From NCBI GenBank assembly GCA_038363005.1, contig JBBQBI010000014.1, positions 44,350 through 108,349 on the forward strand: a stretch of DNA of 64,000 nucleotides, in the 5' to 3' direction. The stretch is from JAKOWB01 sp038363005 (GTDB lineage: Bacteria; Pseudomonadota; Alphaproteobacteria; Kiloniellales; JACOMY01). Below, piece by piece: positions 40,339 to 49,263 of the stretch; position 1 is the first letter of the stretch; every line of letters starts with the position of its first letter. Position numbers and translations under genes: made by a program. Below the pieces are notes generated by a model that was not told where the DNA came from, did no database searches, and saw nothing but the letters and a program-made list of their open reading frames with translations.

Positions 40339-41547
40339 ATGACGCAAAGCGCCCGTGACCTTGGCATTATGCAGGGCTTTCCGCCGCCGGTGGACAAGCG
40401 GCCGACCCTGGACAATTGGGACCTGGCGCCCTTCAACCGCTGGAGCTTCCAGCACGTGCGCCAGGTGCTGCCGACCGCGCCGGTCTCGAGAGGCGCTGGG
40501 CCGGTGCGGGTGCTGCCGCGCGCCGAGCAGGCACTGGACGACCTGCCGGTCGCGGGGATCGACGGGGCACCGACTTCGCTCGCCACGCTGCTGCGGCAAA
40601 CCTATGCCGATGGCTTCCTGGTGCTGCACCGCGGGCGGGTAGTCTATGAGCGCTACTTCAACGACATGAGCGAGGGCTCGCTGCATCTCTCGCAGTCGGT
40701 CGGCAAGTCCTTCGTCTCCACGCTGGTCGGTATTCTCTGGGGGCAGGGGCAGCTCGACCTGGAGCGGCCGCTGCAGCACTACATCCCGGAGCTGGCGAGC
40801 TGCGGATATCGCGACGCGCTGCTATGGCAGGTGCTCGACATGCGCAGCGGCGTGAAGTTCAACGAGGAAGACTACGCCGACACCGACGCCGAGATCGGCA
40901 AGCTGGACCGCGCCGCGGGCTGGAAGCCGGGTCGCGCCGGCGACCCCGCCAGCGTCATCGACCTGATCCTGCAGCTGAAGCGCGAACGCCCGCACGGCGG
41001 CAGCTTCGTCTATCGCTCGATCGAGACCGAGGTGCTGGGCTGGCTGGTCGCCCGCGTCGCCGGCGAGCCGCTGGTCGACTTCATGGGGCGTGAACTCTGG
41101 GCGCCGATGGGCGCCGCCCACGACGCCGACTTCACCGTGGACCGCGCCGCCACGCCGCTGGCATCCGGCGGGCTCAACGCGGCGCTGTCGGATTATGCCC
41201 GCTTCGGCCAGATCTTCCTTGAGGAGGGCTCGGTCGGCGGCCGCCAGGTGGTTCCGGCGGCCTGGGTGGCGCAGTGCAGCCAGGGCGACACCGCGGCTTT
41301 CGCGGCAAACTATGGCGCCCGCTTCCCCGATGCGCCGGGCGCCTGCTACAGCCGGCAATGGTGGGCCCTGGCGCCGGAACGCCGCCGCCAGGTGGGCCTG
41401 GGCATCTTTGGCCAAATGCTGTGGATCGACCCGGTCGACCAGCTGGTGGTGGCCAAGCTCTCGACCTGGCCCGACTACCTCAGCGATTCCTTCCGCATGG
41501 CAACCTTTCGCGCCTGCGAGACTATCGGTCGCGCGCTGAACGGCTAG
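40339..41547 (+). CDS. Serine hydrolase of the class C beta-lactamase fold, NylB-like
   Basis: 402 residues. Ser-x-x-Lys motif at Ser120/Lys123 (SQSVGKSF), the Tyr motif in FVYRSIETEVLGW, and end blocks YSRQWWALAPER and GQMLWIDPVDQLVVAKLSTWPD. The layout, including the N-terminal LDNWDLAPFNRWSFQHV, follows 6-aminohexanoate-dimer hydrolase NylB and its carboxylesterase relatives. Such enzymes hydrolyse esters or amides of short linear acids; the natural substrate is unknown. No signal peptide, so cytosolic. 8 bp after the phosphatase gene, and ends overlapping the opposing MFS stop by 4 bp. Confidence 0.85.
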   Translation: MTQSARDLGIMQGFPPPVDKRPTLDNWDLAPFNRWSFQHVRQVLPTAPVSRGAGPVRVLPRAEQALDDLPVAGIDGAPTSLATLLRQTYADGFLVLHRGRVVYERYFNDMSEGSLHLSQSVGKSFVSTLVGILWGQGQLDLERPLQHYIPELASCGYRDALLWQVLDMRSGVKFNEEDYADTDAEIGKLDRAAGWKPGRAGDPASVIDLILQLKRERPHGGSFVYRSIETEVLGWLVARVAGEPLVDFMGRELWAPMGAAHDADFTVDRAATPLASGGLNAALSDYARFGQIFLEEGSVGGRQVVPAAWVAQCSQGDTAAFAANYGARFPDAPGACYSRQWWALAPERRRQVGLGIFGQMLWIDPVDQLVVAKLSTWPDYLSDSFRMATFRACETIGRALNG

Positions 41548-42779
41548 GCCGGCAGCACGGGCAGAGCGCGCCGCCTTGTTGCTAGCGGCACCAGCAGCAT
41601 GGCGACGAAGGCGTAGCCGGCGCAGAGCAGCACCAGGGTGTTCATCGCCACGCCAGCGTCGAGCAGCAGGCCCATGATCGCCGGCGACAGGGCGGTGGCC
41701 AGTACCATCAGGCCGCCAATCATTCCGCGGATCGCCCCCAGGTTGGCGACTCCGTAGGTTTCGGCCCACAGCGCGCTGGCCACCGGGTTGAAGAAGCCGC
41801 CGCTGATGCCGGCTGCCAGCATGAAGCCGACGATGGCGAGCCGATGCTCGGACAGCGCCAGCAGCAACAGCCCGAAGGTGATCGGCAGCAGCACGAAGGG
41901 GAAGAGGCGCCGCGGCCCCAGGCGGTCGACCAGCGGTCCGGCCAGCAGCGAGGTGGCGACGCTGGAGCCCGCGTAGACCGCCACCGCGGCGGCGAAGTCG
42001 CCGAGGCTCCAGCCCTTGGCCTCGACCAGCGGTACCTGGCAGAAGAAGATGCCGGTGTTGATGAAGCCCAGCGCCAGGGTCGCCGGCAGCAGCAGCTGGA
42101 AGAAGGGATCGCGCAGCACGGCGCGCCGGCCCCAGAGCCGGCCGGCGGCGGCCGGCGCCGTCGCCAGGCGTTCCATCAATTCGGCATGGCGGCGCTCCTG
42201 GCCGCGCAGCAGCCAAATCACCAGCGGCAGGGCGACGGCGGCCAGCACCAGGGCCAACGCACCCCAGGTCCAGCGCCAGCCCAGCAGGCCGACCAGGGCG
42301 ACGGTGAGAGTGGGCAGCAGCGCCTCACCCGTCGAATAGCCCAAGGCGCTCAATGCGATAGCCTTGCCGCGTCCACCTTCGATGTAGCGCGACACTACGA
42401 TGACCGAGGCCTGGCTGGTCAGACCCTGGCCGAAGAAGCGCAGCAGCAGGATGGCGGGAAACAGCAGCAGCGGCGACAGCGCCGGCATCAGGCTCATATA
42501 GGCCATGGCCAGTACCAGGCCGCCCAGGATGCCGAGGCTGTAGCGCCGCAGTGGCAAGCGGTCGATCAGGCCGCCGCTGCGGATCACCAGGGCGGCGCTG
42601 GTTAGCGTAGCAAGCGAATAAATCGTACCGAAACCACCCTGGCTCAACCCATAGGCGGAGCGGATGTCGGCATTGAATATGGAGATGAAATAGGTTTGCC
42701 CAAAGGACGAAAATAAAGCGAGAAGAAAGCCGTAGCCAATTAGCCGGCGGTGTTGTCGAATCAACGTCAGGTAAGACAT
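41544..42779 (-). CDS. MFS transporter
   Basis: 411 residues from the ATG at 42779. Twelve membrane helices with the MFS loop-2/3 motif region (RSGGLIDRLPLRRYSLGILGG) and its repeat in the second half (LAGPLVDRLGPRRLFPFVLLP). It moves a small solute across the inner membrane; the substrate is unknown. The first ~60 codons use noticeably more A and T than the rest. It is divergent from the PhzF homologue (101 bp between starts) and convergent with the NylB-like gene. Confidence 0.9.
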   Translation of the reverse strand: MSYLTLIRQHRRLIGYGFLLALFSSFGQTYFISIFNADIRSAYGLSQGGFGTIYSLATLTSAALVIRSGGLIDRLPLRRYSLGILGGLVLAMAYMSLMPALSPLLLFPAILLLRFFGQGLTSQASVIVVSRYIEGGRGKAIALSALGYSTGEALLPTLTVALVGLLGWRWTWGALALVLAAVALPLVIWLLRGQERRHAELMERLATAPAAAGRLWGRRAVLRDPFFQLLLPATLALGFINTGIFFCQVPLVEAKGWSLGDFAAAVAVYAGSSVATSLLAGPLVDRLGPRRLFPFVLLPITFGLLLLALSEHRLAIVGFMLAAGISGGFFNPVASALWAETYGVANLGAIRGMIGGLMVLATALSPAIMGLLLDAGVAMNTLVLLCAGYAFVAMLLVPLATRRRALPVLPA

Positions 42780-42880
42780 GGGGCATTCTCTCGCACGGGT
42801 CTGGCACGGCAACCAGTCATGGTGTCGCCGAAGTGCCCTGCGGTGGGTTCATGCCGGTCATTGGGAGTGTCGACAAGGCC

Positions 42881-43693
42881 ATGGCGATCAATGGGCCGGT
42901 GTTTCAGATCTACGATTCCTTCGGCGATCGACCGGGGCAGGGCAACCCGGCCGCGGTCTTCCTGATCGACGGTTGGCCGCCTGAACCCATGATGCGCGCC
43001 ATCGCTGGCGAGCTGAACGCCTGGACCGCTTTCGTGGTGGGGGCCGCCAGCCGTTATGCGGTGCGCGTCTTCTCCATTCCGCCCATCGTGGAGAACGAAA
43101 TCTGCGGCCATGCATTGCTGGCCAGCGCGCGCGCACTGTTCGATGGCCCGGAGCGCGCCAGCGACCGGCTGGTGCTGCAGGCGCGTGGCGGCACCGTTGA
43201 GGCCTGGCCCCTGCCTGGTGGGGCGATCATCGACATCCCCGGCATTGCCGTGGAGCCGACCGAGGCGCCGCCCTGGGCTGCCGCGCTGGGCGGCGAGCCG
43301 CGCGGCTGGTGGCGCCGGCAGCAGGGTTACCCAGCCTACATCGCACTGTTCGACGACGAGGCGGCGCTGGCCAGCCTGCCGGCCGACGCCTTGGCGCTGC
43401 GCAGCGTTGACGCGCTGGTGCTGGCCACGGCGCCTGGAAGCCAGGTGGATTTCGTCAGCCGCCTCTTCGCGCCGATGAAGTCGCTGATCGAGGACCCGGC
43501 GGGTGGCACCCAGCACGCGCTGGCCGCGCCCTTCTGGGCGGCGCGGCTGGGTCGTGACGACCTGCGGGCGGTGTCCAGTTCGCCCCGTGGCGGCCGCTGC
43601 CGCTGCGTGGTCAGCGGTGCGCGGCTGCGCATCGAGGCGCCGGTGGCCCTGGCTGCCGAAGGCCGACTGCTGCAACGGGACTGGGTCAGCTAG
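42881..43693 (+). CDS. PhzF family protein lacking the catalytic glutamate
   Basis: 270 residues from the ATG at 42881, chosen because PhzF homology starts at once (VFQIYDSFGDRPGQGNPAAVFL); ATG 42851 and GTG 42833 are alternatives. Diaminopimelate-epimerase-like fold with the family motifs RVFSIPP, ENEICGHALLASA and the C-terminal SSPRGGRCRCVV. In PhzF the catalytic Glu45 stands in an S-E-T-x-F motif; here the aligned stretch is N-A-W-T-A-F, with Trp48 in place of Glu. It may therefore have another activity or none. Its 3' end overlaps the LysR gene by 4 bp (convergent). Confidence 0.82.
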   Translation: MAINGPVFQIYDSFGDRPGQGNPAAVFLIDGWPPEPMMRAIAGELNAWTAFVVGAASRYAVRVFSIPPIVENEICGHALLASARALFDGPERASDRLVLQARGGTVEAWPLPGGAIIDIPGIAVEPTEAPPWAAALGGEPRGWWRRQQGYPAYIALFDDEAALASLPADALALRSVDALVLATAPGSQVDFVSRLFAPMKSLIEDPAGGTQHALAAPFWAARLGRDDLRAVSSSPRGGRCRCVVSGARLRIEAPVALAAEGRLLQRDWVS

Positions 43694-44586
43694 CCCCCAG
43701 CGGGCCGTTCGATTTCCTGCCGAAGCCAGCGCCGGAAGGCCTTGGACTTGGCCGGCAGCGCGCCGCCGGCATCCCAGGTCAGGCGATAGTCGAAGCCGCG
43801 ATGGACCAGCGTCGGAAAGGGCTGCAGCAGGCGTCCCGCCGCCAGGTCTTCCTGTGCCAAGCCGGCGAAGAACAGCGCCACGCCGTGCCCGTCCAAAGCG
43901 GCGCGCAGCAGGGCGTGGGAATCGTTCAACCGCATGCTCTCTACCTTGGCCGGCAGGCGGCTGCCCTGGGCGGCGAACCAGGCCTCCCAGTCGGCAAACT
44001 CGAACTCGTAGAGCAGCGGCGCGCCGGCCAGTCCCGCCGGCCCGCGCGGCCCCTTGAGGCGCCGGGCCAGGCCCGGGCTGAGGACCGGCGTCAGGTCGCC
44101 GGGCATGACCAGTTCCTGCGCTACGCCGGGCAGCGGGGCGCGGCACCAGTTGATGCCCAGGTCGATGGCGGCGCGGCGGAAGTCCGCCGGCTCGTAGGCA
44201 TGGTGCAGCCGCAACTCGATGTCCGGATGGCGGCGGTGGAAGCGCATCAGGCGCGGGGTCAGCCAGCGCGCCGAGAAGAAGGGGGCCACGCTGAGGTTGA
44301 GGAGCTGCCGGCCGGCACTGCCGGCGATGCGCTCGACCGTCGCCTCGATGGCATCGAAGGCGCCATGCAGGCTGCTGAACAGGGCTTCCCCGGCATCGGT
44401 CAGGCGGTTGCCCTGGACGCTGCGCTCCACCAGACGCACCGCCAGTGCTTGCTCCAGCGCCTTCACCTGGCGGCTGATCGCCGCCTGGGTGACCCCCAGG
44501 TCGCCGGCGGCGCGGGTGAAGCTGAGCGTCCGCCCCAGCGCCTCGAAGGCACGCAGAGCGGTCAGGTTGGGCAGGCGGCGGGACAC
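43690..44586 (-). CDS. LysR family transcriptional regulator (GcvA-like)
   Basis: 298 residues from a GTG at 44586 with TGGAG 7 bp upstream. N-terminal winged HTH (LPNLTALRAFEALGRTLSFTRAAGDLGVTQAAISRQVKALE), the closest type being GcvA; a C-terminal periplasmic-binding-like effector domain follows. LysR proteins usually control the divergent gene, here the ornithine-cyclodeaminase homologue at 44696, on binding a metabolite. The 110-bp divergent space would hold the operator. Confidence 0.9.
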   Translation of the reverse strand: MSRRLPNLTALRAFEALGRTLSFTRAAGDLGVTQAAISRQVKALEQALAVRLVERSVQGNRLTDAGEALFSSLHGAFDAIEATVERIAGSAGRQLLNLSVAPFFSARWLTPRLMRFHRRHPDIELRLHHAYEPADFRRAAIDLGINWCRAPLPGVAQELVMPGDLTPVLSPGLARRLKGPRGPAGLAGAPLLYEFEFADWEAWFAAQGSRLPAKVESMRLNDSHALLRAALDGHGVALFFAGLAQEDLAAGRLLQPFPTLVHRGFDYRLTWDAGGALPAKSKAFRRWLRQEIERPAGG

Positions 44587-44695
44587 GACATAACTCCAGG
44601 TAATGCAGTTGGCCGAGAAGTCATTTGATGCCTGGACAGCAGCCAAGGCAAATCTGGCTCGACGGCGGGATGCTGCAACAGGAGGGTCAGCCACC

Positions 44696-45703
44696 ATGAG
44701 CCAGACGAATGTCGAGCGCTCGCACATTTCAGCCGCCGAGATCCGCAAGGGGGCCTTGCCATTGCTGGTCCTGGATGAGTCGACGGTGGAGGCGCTGCTG
44801 GATCCCGCCGCGCTGCTGGCCGCCCTGGCCGAGGGGTTCGCCGCGCTCTCGGCCGGGGCGGTGCAGGTGCCGGCACGACCTGAGTTGACGGTGCCCGGCC
44901 AGGGCTTCCTGCTGTCCATGCCGGCCTGGCAGGCCGGGCGGCCGCTGGCGGTTAAGCAGGTCGCAGTGTTCGAGGGCAACTTGGCGCGCGGCCTGCCGAA
45001 CCACCTGGGGCTGATCACGCTGTTTGATCCGGCCACCGGCGTGCCGCTCTGTCTGCTGGACGGCACGGCGATCACCGCGATCCGCACCGCCGCGGCCGCC
45101 GTGCTGTCGGTGCGGCTGCTGGCGCGTCGCGACGCGCGGGTGGTGACGCTGGTGGGTGCCGGCGTGCAGGGGCGGGAGCATCTGCGCCTGCTGCCGCTGG
45201 CCGACGACTTCGCCGAGATCCGCGTCGCCTCGCTGCTGCCGGAGGACGCCGTGCGCCTGGCGGCGACGCAGCCTGGCGCACGCGCGGTCACCGACCTGCG
45301 AGCGGCGGTGGCCGACGCCGACGTGATCTGCCTCTGCACCCACGCCTATGACCCGGTGATCGAGGCCGACTGGCTGCGGCCCGGCACGCACGTGACCTCG
45401 GTGGGCTATGCGCCACCGCGCGGCGAGCTGCCGCCGGCGCTGCTGGAGCGCGCCCGGCTTTTCGTCGAGACGCGCGAGGCGTTCCAGCCGGTGCCGGTTG
45501 GCTGTCCCGAGTTGGCCGGCCGCGACGCGGCCCAGGCGACCGAGCTGGGCGAGGTAGTGGCAGGCAGCCGGCCCGGCCGCCGAACCGCCGCGGAGATTAC
45601 GCTCTACAAGGCCATGGGCACGGCGATGGAGGACTTGGTGGCGGCCGAGCTGGTGTGGCGTGCCGCCGTGGCGCGCGGCCTGGGCCAGTGGGTGACGCTG
45701 TAG
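44696..45703 (+). CDS. Ornithine cyclodeaminase/mu-crystallin family protein
   Basis: 335 residues from the ATG at 44696 (GGAGGG upstream). NAD(H) site VGAGVQGREHL, catalytic Lys in AVKQVAVFEGN and the family Asp in the IRTAAAAVLSVRLLAR region. Family members are ornithine cyclodeaminases (ornithine to proline), alanine or ketimine dehydrogenases/reductases. The exact reaction is not assignable. Divergent from its likely LysR regulator. Stop lies 7 bp from the opposing YcaQ stop. Confidence 0.87.
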   Translation: MSQTNVERSHISAAEIRKGALPLLVLDESTVEALLDPAALLAALAEGFAALSAGAVQVPARPELTVPGQGFLLSMPAWQAGRPLAVKQVAVFEGNLARGLPNHLGLITLFDPATGVPLCLLDGTAITAIRTAAAAVLSVRLLARRDARVVTLVGAGVQGREHLRLLPLADDFAEIRVASLLPEDAVRLAATQPGARAVTDLRAAVADADVICLCTHAYDPVIEADWLRPGTHVTSVGYAPPRGELPPALLERARLFVETREAFQPVPVGCPELAGRDAAQATELGEVVAGSRPGRRTAAEITLYKAMGTAMEDLVAAELVWRAAVARGLGQWVTL

Positions 45704-45709
45704 CCTGAA

Positions 45710-46930
45710 TTACTGCAGCGACCTTACGGCCCGGCCAAGGTCGCCCGCCAGGTCGCCCTTGCGCCCGACGCTGACGCGCTCCAGCCCCAACCAGCCGGCC
45801 ATGCGGCGCAGCTCCTGCGCCAGCGGCGCGGCCACCTGGCCGGCGTCCTGGCCAGCTTCCAGGTGCGCGGTGTTAACCTTCAGCACGCCGGCCGCGCGCT
45901 CCGACTTCAGGCAGACGCGGGCGGCCAGCGCCTCGTCCAGCAGGAAGGGCAGCACGTAGTAGCCGTGCTTACGCTTCGGCCCCGGTGTGTAGATCTCCAG
46001 CCGGTAGCGGAAGTCGAAGAGGCGTTCGGTGCGGTCGCGTTCCCACACCAGATTGTCGAACGGCGACAGCAGCGCCTGGGCCTGTACCTTGCGTGGGCGC
46101 CGCGCGTCACGGTGCAGGAAATGCTGCTGGCGCAGACCCTGCACCTCGACCGGCAGCAGCAGGCCCTCCTCGACCAGCTCGGCCAGGCGGGCGCGCAGGC
46201 CCTCCACCGGCAGACGGAAGTAGTCGCGCAGCTCGGCCTGGGTGCCCAGGCCCATGGCGCGGGCGGACTGTGCCAGCAGGTGGCGGATGGCGTCGTTCTT
46301 CGGCACCGTCGGCCGGGCGATGATGTGGGCCGGCAGTGCGCGCTCCGGCAGATCGTAGATGCGCTCGAAATTGCGCCGGGTGCGGGTGGTTATGAGGCCG
46401 GCCCAGAAGAGCCATTCCACCGCCATCTTGCCGCGGCTCCAGCCCCACCAGCCGCCGGCGCCCTTGCCGCCGTCCTCCAGTTCGCCAGCGCCCATGGCGC
46501 CGCGTGTCGCGATCTCGCGCAGCACGGCATCGCAGAAGGCGCGGTTCTCGCGGCCGAACTTGGCCAGGCCGCTATAGAGCCCCTTGCCGGCGGCGGCGTC
46601 GGCCATGCGCCAGCGGACGTAGGGCTGCAGCTCGAGCGGCAGCAGCGACGCCTCGTGGCCCCAGTACTCGAACAGGCGCCGCCGCTTGCCTTGGCTCCAG
46701 GCCGCCTGTTCCAGCAGCGTCTGGGCGTAGCTGCCCAGTCGTGCGAAGCCCGGCAGATAGTGCGAGCGTGTCAGCACATTGACCGAGTCGATCTGCAACA
46801 CCTGCAAGCGTCGTAGCATGCGGTCAAAATGCCCGGCGTTGGCCCGGGCTGGCCGCTTCTCGGCAAAGCCCTGCGCCGCCAGCGCGATGCGTCGCGCGGC
46901 GGCCTGGGTCAGACGCTCGGGTGCGGTCAC
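45710..46930 (-). CDS. YcaQ-like crosslink-repair DNA glycosylase (winged-helix)
   Basis: 406 residues from a GTG at 46930. Tandem winged-helix protein with the YcaQ-type Gln-x-Asp catalytic motif in RLQVLQIDSVNVL (about residues 42-54) and the RSHYLPGFARLG segment. C-terminal blocks SPFDNLVWERDRTERLF and KHGYYVLPFLL are diagnostic. E. coli YcaQ unhooks interstrand crosslinks and excises N-alkyl purines; homologues protect antibiotic producers. Its start overlaps the acylpyruvase stop by 4 bp (GTGA), so the two share a leftward operon. Confidence 0.9.
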   Translation of the reverse strand: MTAPERLTQAAARRIALAAQGFAEKRPARANAGHFDRMLRRLQVLQIDSVNVLTRSHYLPGFARLGSYAQTLLEQAAWSQGKRRRLFEYWGHEASLLPLELQPYVRWRMADAAAGKGLYSGLAKFGRENRAFCDAVLREIATRGAMGAGELEDGGKGAGGWWGWSRGKMAVEWLFWAGLITTRTRRNFERIYDLPERALPAHIIARPTVPKNDAIRHLLAQSARAMGLGTQAELRDYFRLPVEGLRARLAELVEEGLLLPVEVQGLRQQHFLHRDARRPRKVQAQALLSPFDNLVWERDRTERLFDFRYRLEIYTPGPKRKHGYYVLPFLLDEALAARVCLKSERAAGVLKVNTAHLEAGQDAGQVAAPLAQELRRMAGWLGLERVSVGRKGDLAGDLGRAVRSLQ

Positions 46931-47589
46931 ACCACCACCGTGCTGAGCGGCGGCAGGCCCTCGATCGCGGCCTCGAGCTTGTCGCCTCGCTGCACCGCGG
47001 CGACGCCGGCCGGGGTGCCGGTGAAGATTAGGTCACCGGGCTTCAAGGTGAAGAGCGCGCCGAGTTCCTTCAGAATCTCCTCGAGCGACCAGATCATGTG
47101 GTCGAGCGGCGAGGACTGGCGCACCGCGCCGTTCACTGTCAGGGAGAGTCCTGGGTTAGCCGGCCCGCTCCAATCCGCTGCCGGCAGCAGCGCGCCGACC
47201 ACGGCCGAGGCCTCGAAGGCCTTGGCGATTTCCCACGCCGCCGCCGCTGCCTTGGCCTTGGCCTGCAGGTCGCGCCGCGTCATGTCGAGGCCGACGGCAT
47301 AGCCCCAGGGCCGCAGGTCCTCGCCCAGCACGCAGACCAGCTCCACCTCGTGGTGCAGGTCCTGGGTCGCCACCGGGTAGGGCAGCGGCTGCCCATCGGT
47401 GACCAGCGCGTCGGCCGGCTTCATGAAGAAGATCGGCGAACCGCGGTTGGGATCGCCGCCCATTTCGCGCACGTGGTCGGCATAGTTACGGCCGATACAG
47501 AAGATGCGCCGCACGGCGAAGCGTTCGGCGCGACCGACGATGGGCAGGCTGGGGGTTGGCCAAGCGGGTAGGGCGAAAAAGTCGGTCAC
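46927..47589 (-). CDS. Fumarylacetoacetate hydrolase family protein (acyl/fumarylpyruvate hydrolase-like)
   Basis: 220 residues from a GTG at 47589 (GAGGA upstream); an in-frame ATG at 47646 would add a tail without homology. FAH fold: IFCIGRNYADHVREMG, GSPIFFMKPADAL, metal ligands in HHEVELVCVLGE, GLDMTRRDLQ and the C-terminal GDLIFTGTPAGV. It cleaves acyl- or fumarylpyruvate, as in FAHD1 and gentisate-pathway enzymes. No gentisate genes are nearby. It leads the YcaQ operon. Confidence 0.88.
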   Translation of the reverse strand: MTDFFALPAWPTPSLPIVGRAERFAVRRIFCIGRNYADHVREMGGDPNRGSPIFFMKPADALVTDGQPLPYPVATQDLHHEVELVCVLGEDLRPWGYAVGLDMTRRDLQAKAKAAAAAWEIAKAFEASAVVGALLPAADWSGPANPGLSLTVNGAVRQSSPLDHMIWSLEEILKELGALFTLKPGDLIFTGTPAGVAAVQRGDKLEAAIEGLPPLSTVVV

Positions 47590-47696
47590 GGCTCTGGTCC
47601 TCGTTGTTGCAGCGCAAGGATGCCCTTTGCCCTCCGTGGCAGGCAAGTTAGGCTGACCTGCCTTGGCCGCACGGCTGAGTTTCCCGGGAGGATGTC

Positions 47697-48731
47697 ATGC
47701 GCCTGCGTTCCCTTGCTGCTGCGTTGCTGCTTGCTACCGCGCCGTTAGCGCTGCCGGCTTCGGCCGCCGAGGTCACGTTGCGCGTTCAGCACTTCCTGCC
47801 GCCCAACTCGGCGACCCAGGTCGACCTGCTGACCCCCTGGAAGGAACGCCTGGAAAAGGACTCCGGCGGCCGCATCGCCATCGAGATCTATCCGCTGATG
47901 CAACTCGGCGGCAAGGCGCCGCAGCTCTATGACCAGGCGCGGGACGGCGTGGTCGACGTGGTCTGGACCCTGCCGGGCTACAGCGCCGGGCGCTTCCCCA
48001 TCGCCTCGGTGTTCGAGCTGCCCTTCATGTCGGGCACTGCCGAGACCAACAGCCAGGCGGTGGAGGAGTTCGGCGAGCTCTACCTGCAGGCGGAGTTCGG
48101 CGAGGTGCATCCGCTGCTGTGGCACGCCCATGGCCCCGGCGAAATCCATGTCCGCGACAAGGAGATCGCGAAGCTGGAGGACATGGCGGGGCTGAAGATC
48201 CGCGCCCCGTCGCGCCTGATCGGCGAGGCGCTGGAAGCGCTGGGCGCCACCGCCGTCTTCATGCCGGTGCCGCAGGTGCCGGAGCAGATCTCCAAGGGCG
48301 TGATCGACGGCGCCGTGCTGCCCTTCGAGGTCACGCGTTCACTGAAGATCCCCGAGCTGGTGAAGAGCCACACCATCCTGGGCGGGCCGCGCGGCCTCTA
48401 TACCGCGGTCTTCTTCCTCGGCATGAACAAGGCGGTGTGGGATGCGCTACCGGACGACCTGAAGGCCATCGTCAACGCCGCCGAAGGCGTGCCCGAGGCC
48501 AAGCGCATCGGCGCGCTGTGGGACGTGCGCGAGCAGCAGGGCCTGCAGGAAGCCATCGATCACGGCAACAAGATGATCTACCTGGACGAGGCCGAGACGC
48601 AGCGTTGGGTCGACAAGACCCGGCCGGTCACCGACAAGTGGATCGAGGACATGAACGCCGCCGGCTATGACGGCGCCATGCTGCTGAACGAGGCGTTGCG
48701 GCTGATCGACAAGTATTCCCCGGCACAGTAG
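47697..48731 (+). CDS. TRAP transporter solute-binding protein (DctP)
   Basis: 344 residues with a Sec signal peptide (MRLRSLAAALLLATAPLALPASAAE), so periplasmic. Captures an organic acid and delivers it to the DctQ/DctM permease that follows. Typical DctP blocks: QHFLPPNSATQVDLLTPWKERLEKDSGG, GLKIRAPSRLIGEALEALGA with the conserved substrate-carboxylate Arg, and QVPEQISKGVIDGAVLP. The ligand is not predictable. First gene of the TRAP operon; 13 bp gap to the small permease. Confidence 0.94.
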   Translation: MRLRSLAAALLLATAPLALPASAAEVTLRVQHFLPPNSATQVDLLTPWKERLEKDSGGRIAIEIYPLMQLGGKAPQLYDQARDGVVDVVWTLPGYSAGRFPIASVFELPFMSGTAETNSQAVEEFGELYLQAEFGEVHPLLWHAHGPGEIHVRDKEIAKLEDMAGLKIRAPSRLIGEALEALGATAVFMPVPQVPEQISKGVIDGAVLPFEVTRSLKIPELVKSHTILGGPRGLYTAVFFLGMNKAVWDALPDDLKAIVNAAEGVPEAKRIGALWDVREQQGLQEAIDHGNKMIYLDEAETQRWVDKTRPVTDKWIEDMNAAGYDGAMLLNEALRLIDKYSPAQ

Positions 48732-48744
48732 GTCCGGCGCGGCG

Positions 48745-49263
48745 GTGGCAGCGGCGGGAGTCTTCGCGGGTCCGGTCGGCCGGCCGCTCTGGCTGGCCGC
48801 CGTCGCCAGCGCCGGGGCCGGCGGTGCCGTGCTGCTCGGCCTGGCGCTGATGACGGTGCTGTCGGTGCTGGGGCGGGCGATCCTCAACCAGCCGCTGCCG
48901 GGTGACTTCGAGATCATGGAGAACGGCATCGCGGCTGGGGTCGGGCTGCTACTGCCCTATGCCCAGGCCAAGCGCGGCCACGTCATCGTCGACTTCATGA
49001 CCAACTGGGCGCCGGCGCGCTGGCGTCGGCGGCTGGATGGCCTGGCGGCGTTGCTCTTCGCCGGGCTCTTCGCCCTGCTGCTGTGGCGCGGCGTGGCCGG
49101 TGCCCTGGATGCCTGGCGCGGTGACGAGCAGACGGTGATCCTGGCCTGGCCAATCTGGCCCTTCTTCGTGCCGGTGCTGCTCGGTCTGGCGCTCTCCATC
49201 CTGATCCTCCTGCTGCAGGCTTGGAATGATCTGCTCCAGCGGCCGGCGCAGGTGGCGGCATGA
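48745..49263 (+). CDS. TRAP transporter small permease (DctQ)
   Basis: 172 residues from GTG at 48745. Four membrane helices; the typical LPGDFEIMENGIAAGVGLLLPYAQAKRGHVIVDF stretch between helices 1 and 2 is present. It forms the inner-membrane complex with DctM. Its stop overlaps the dctM start by 4 bp (ATGA). Confidence 0.92.
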   Translation: MAAAGVFAGPVGRPLWLAAVASAGAGGAVLLGLALMTVLSVLGRAILNQPLPGDFEIMENGIAAGVGLLLPYAQAKRGHVIVDFMTNWAPARWRRRLDGLAALLFAGLFALLLWRGVAGALDAWRGDEQTVILAWPIWPFFVPVLLGLALSILILLLQAWNDLLQRPAQVAA

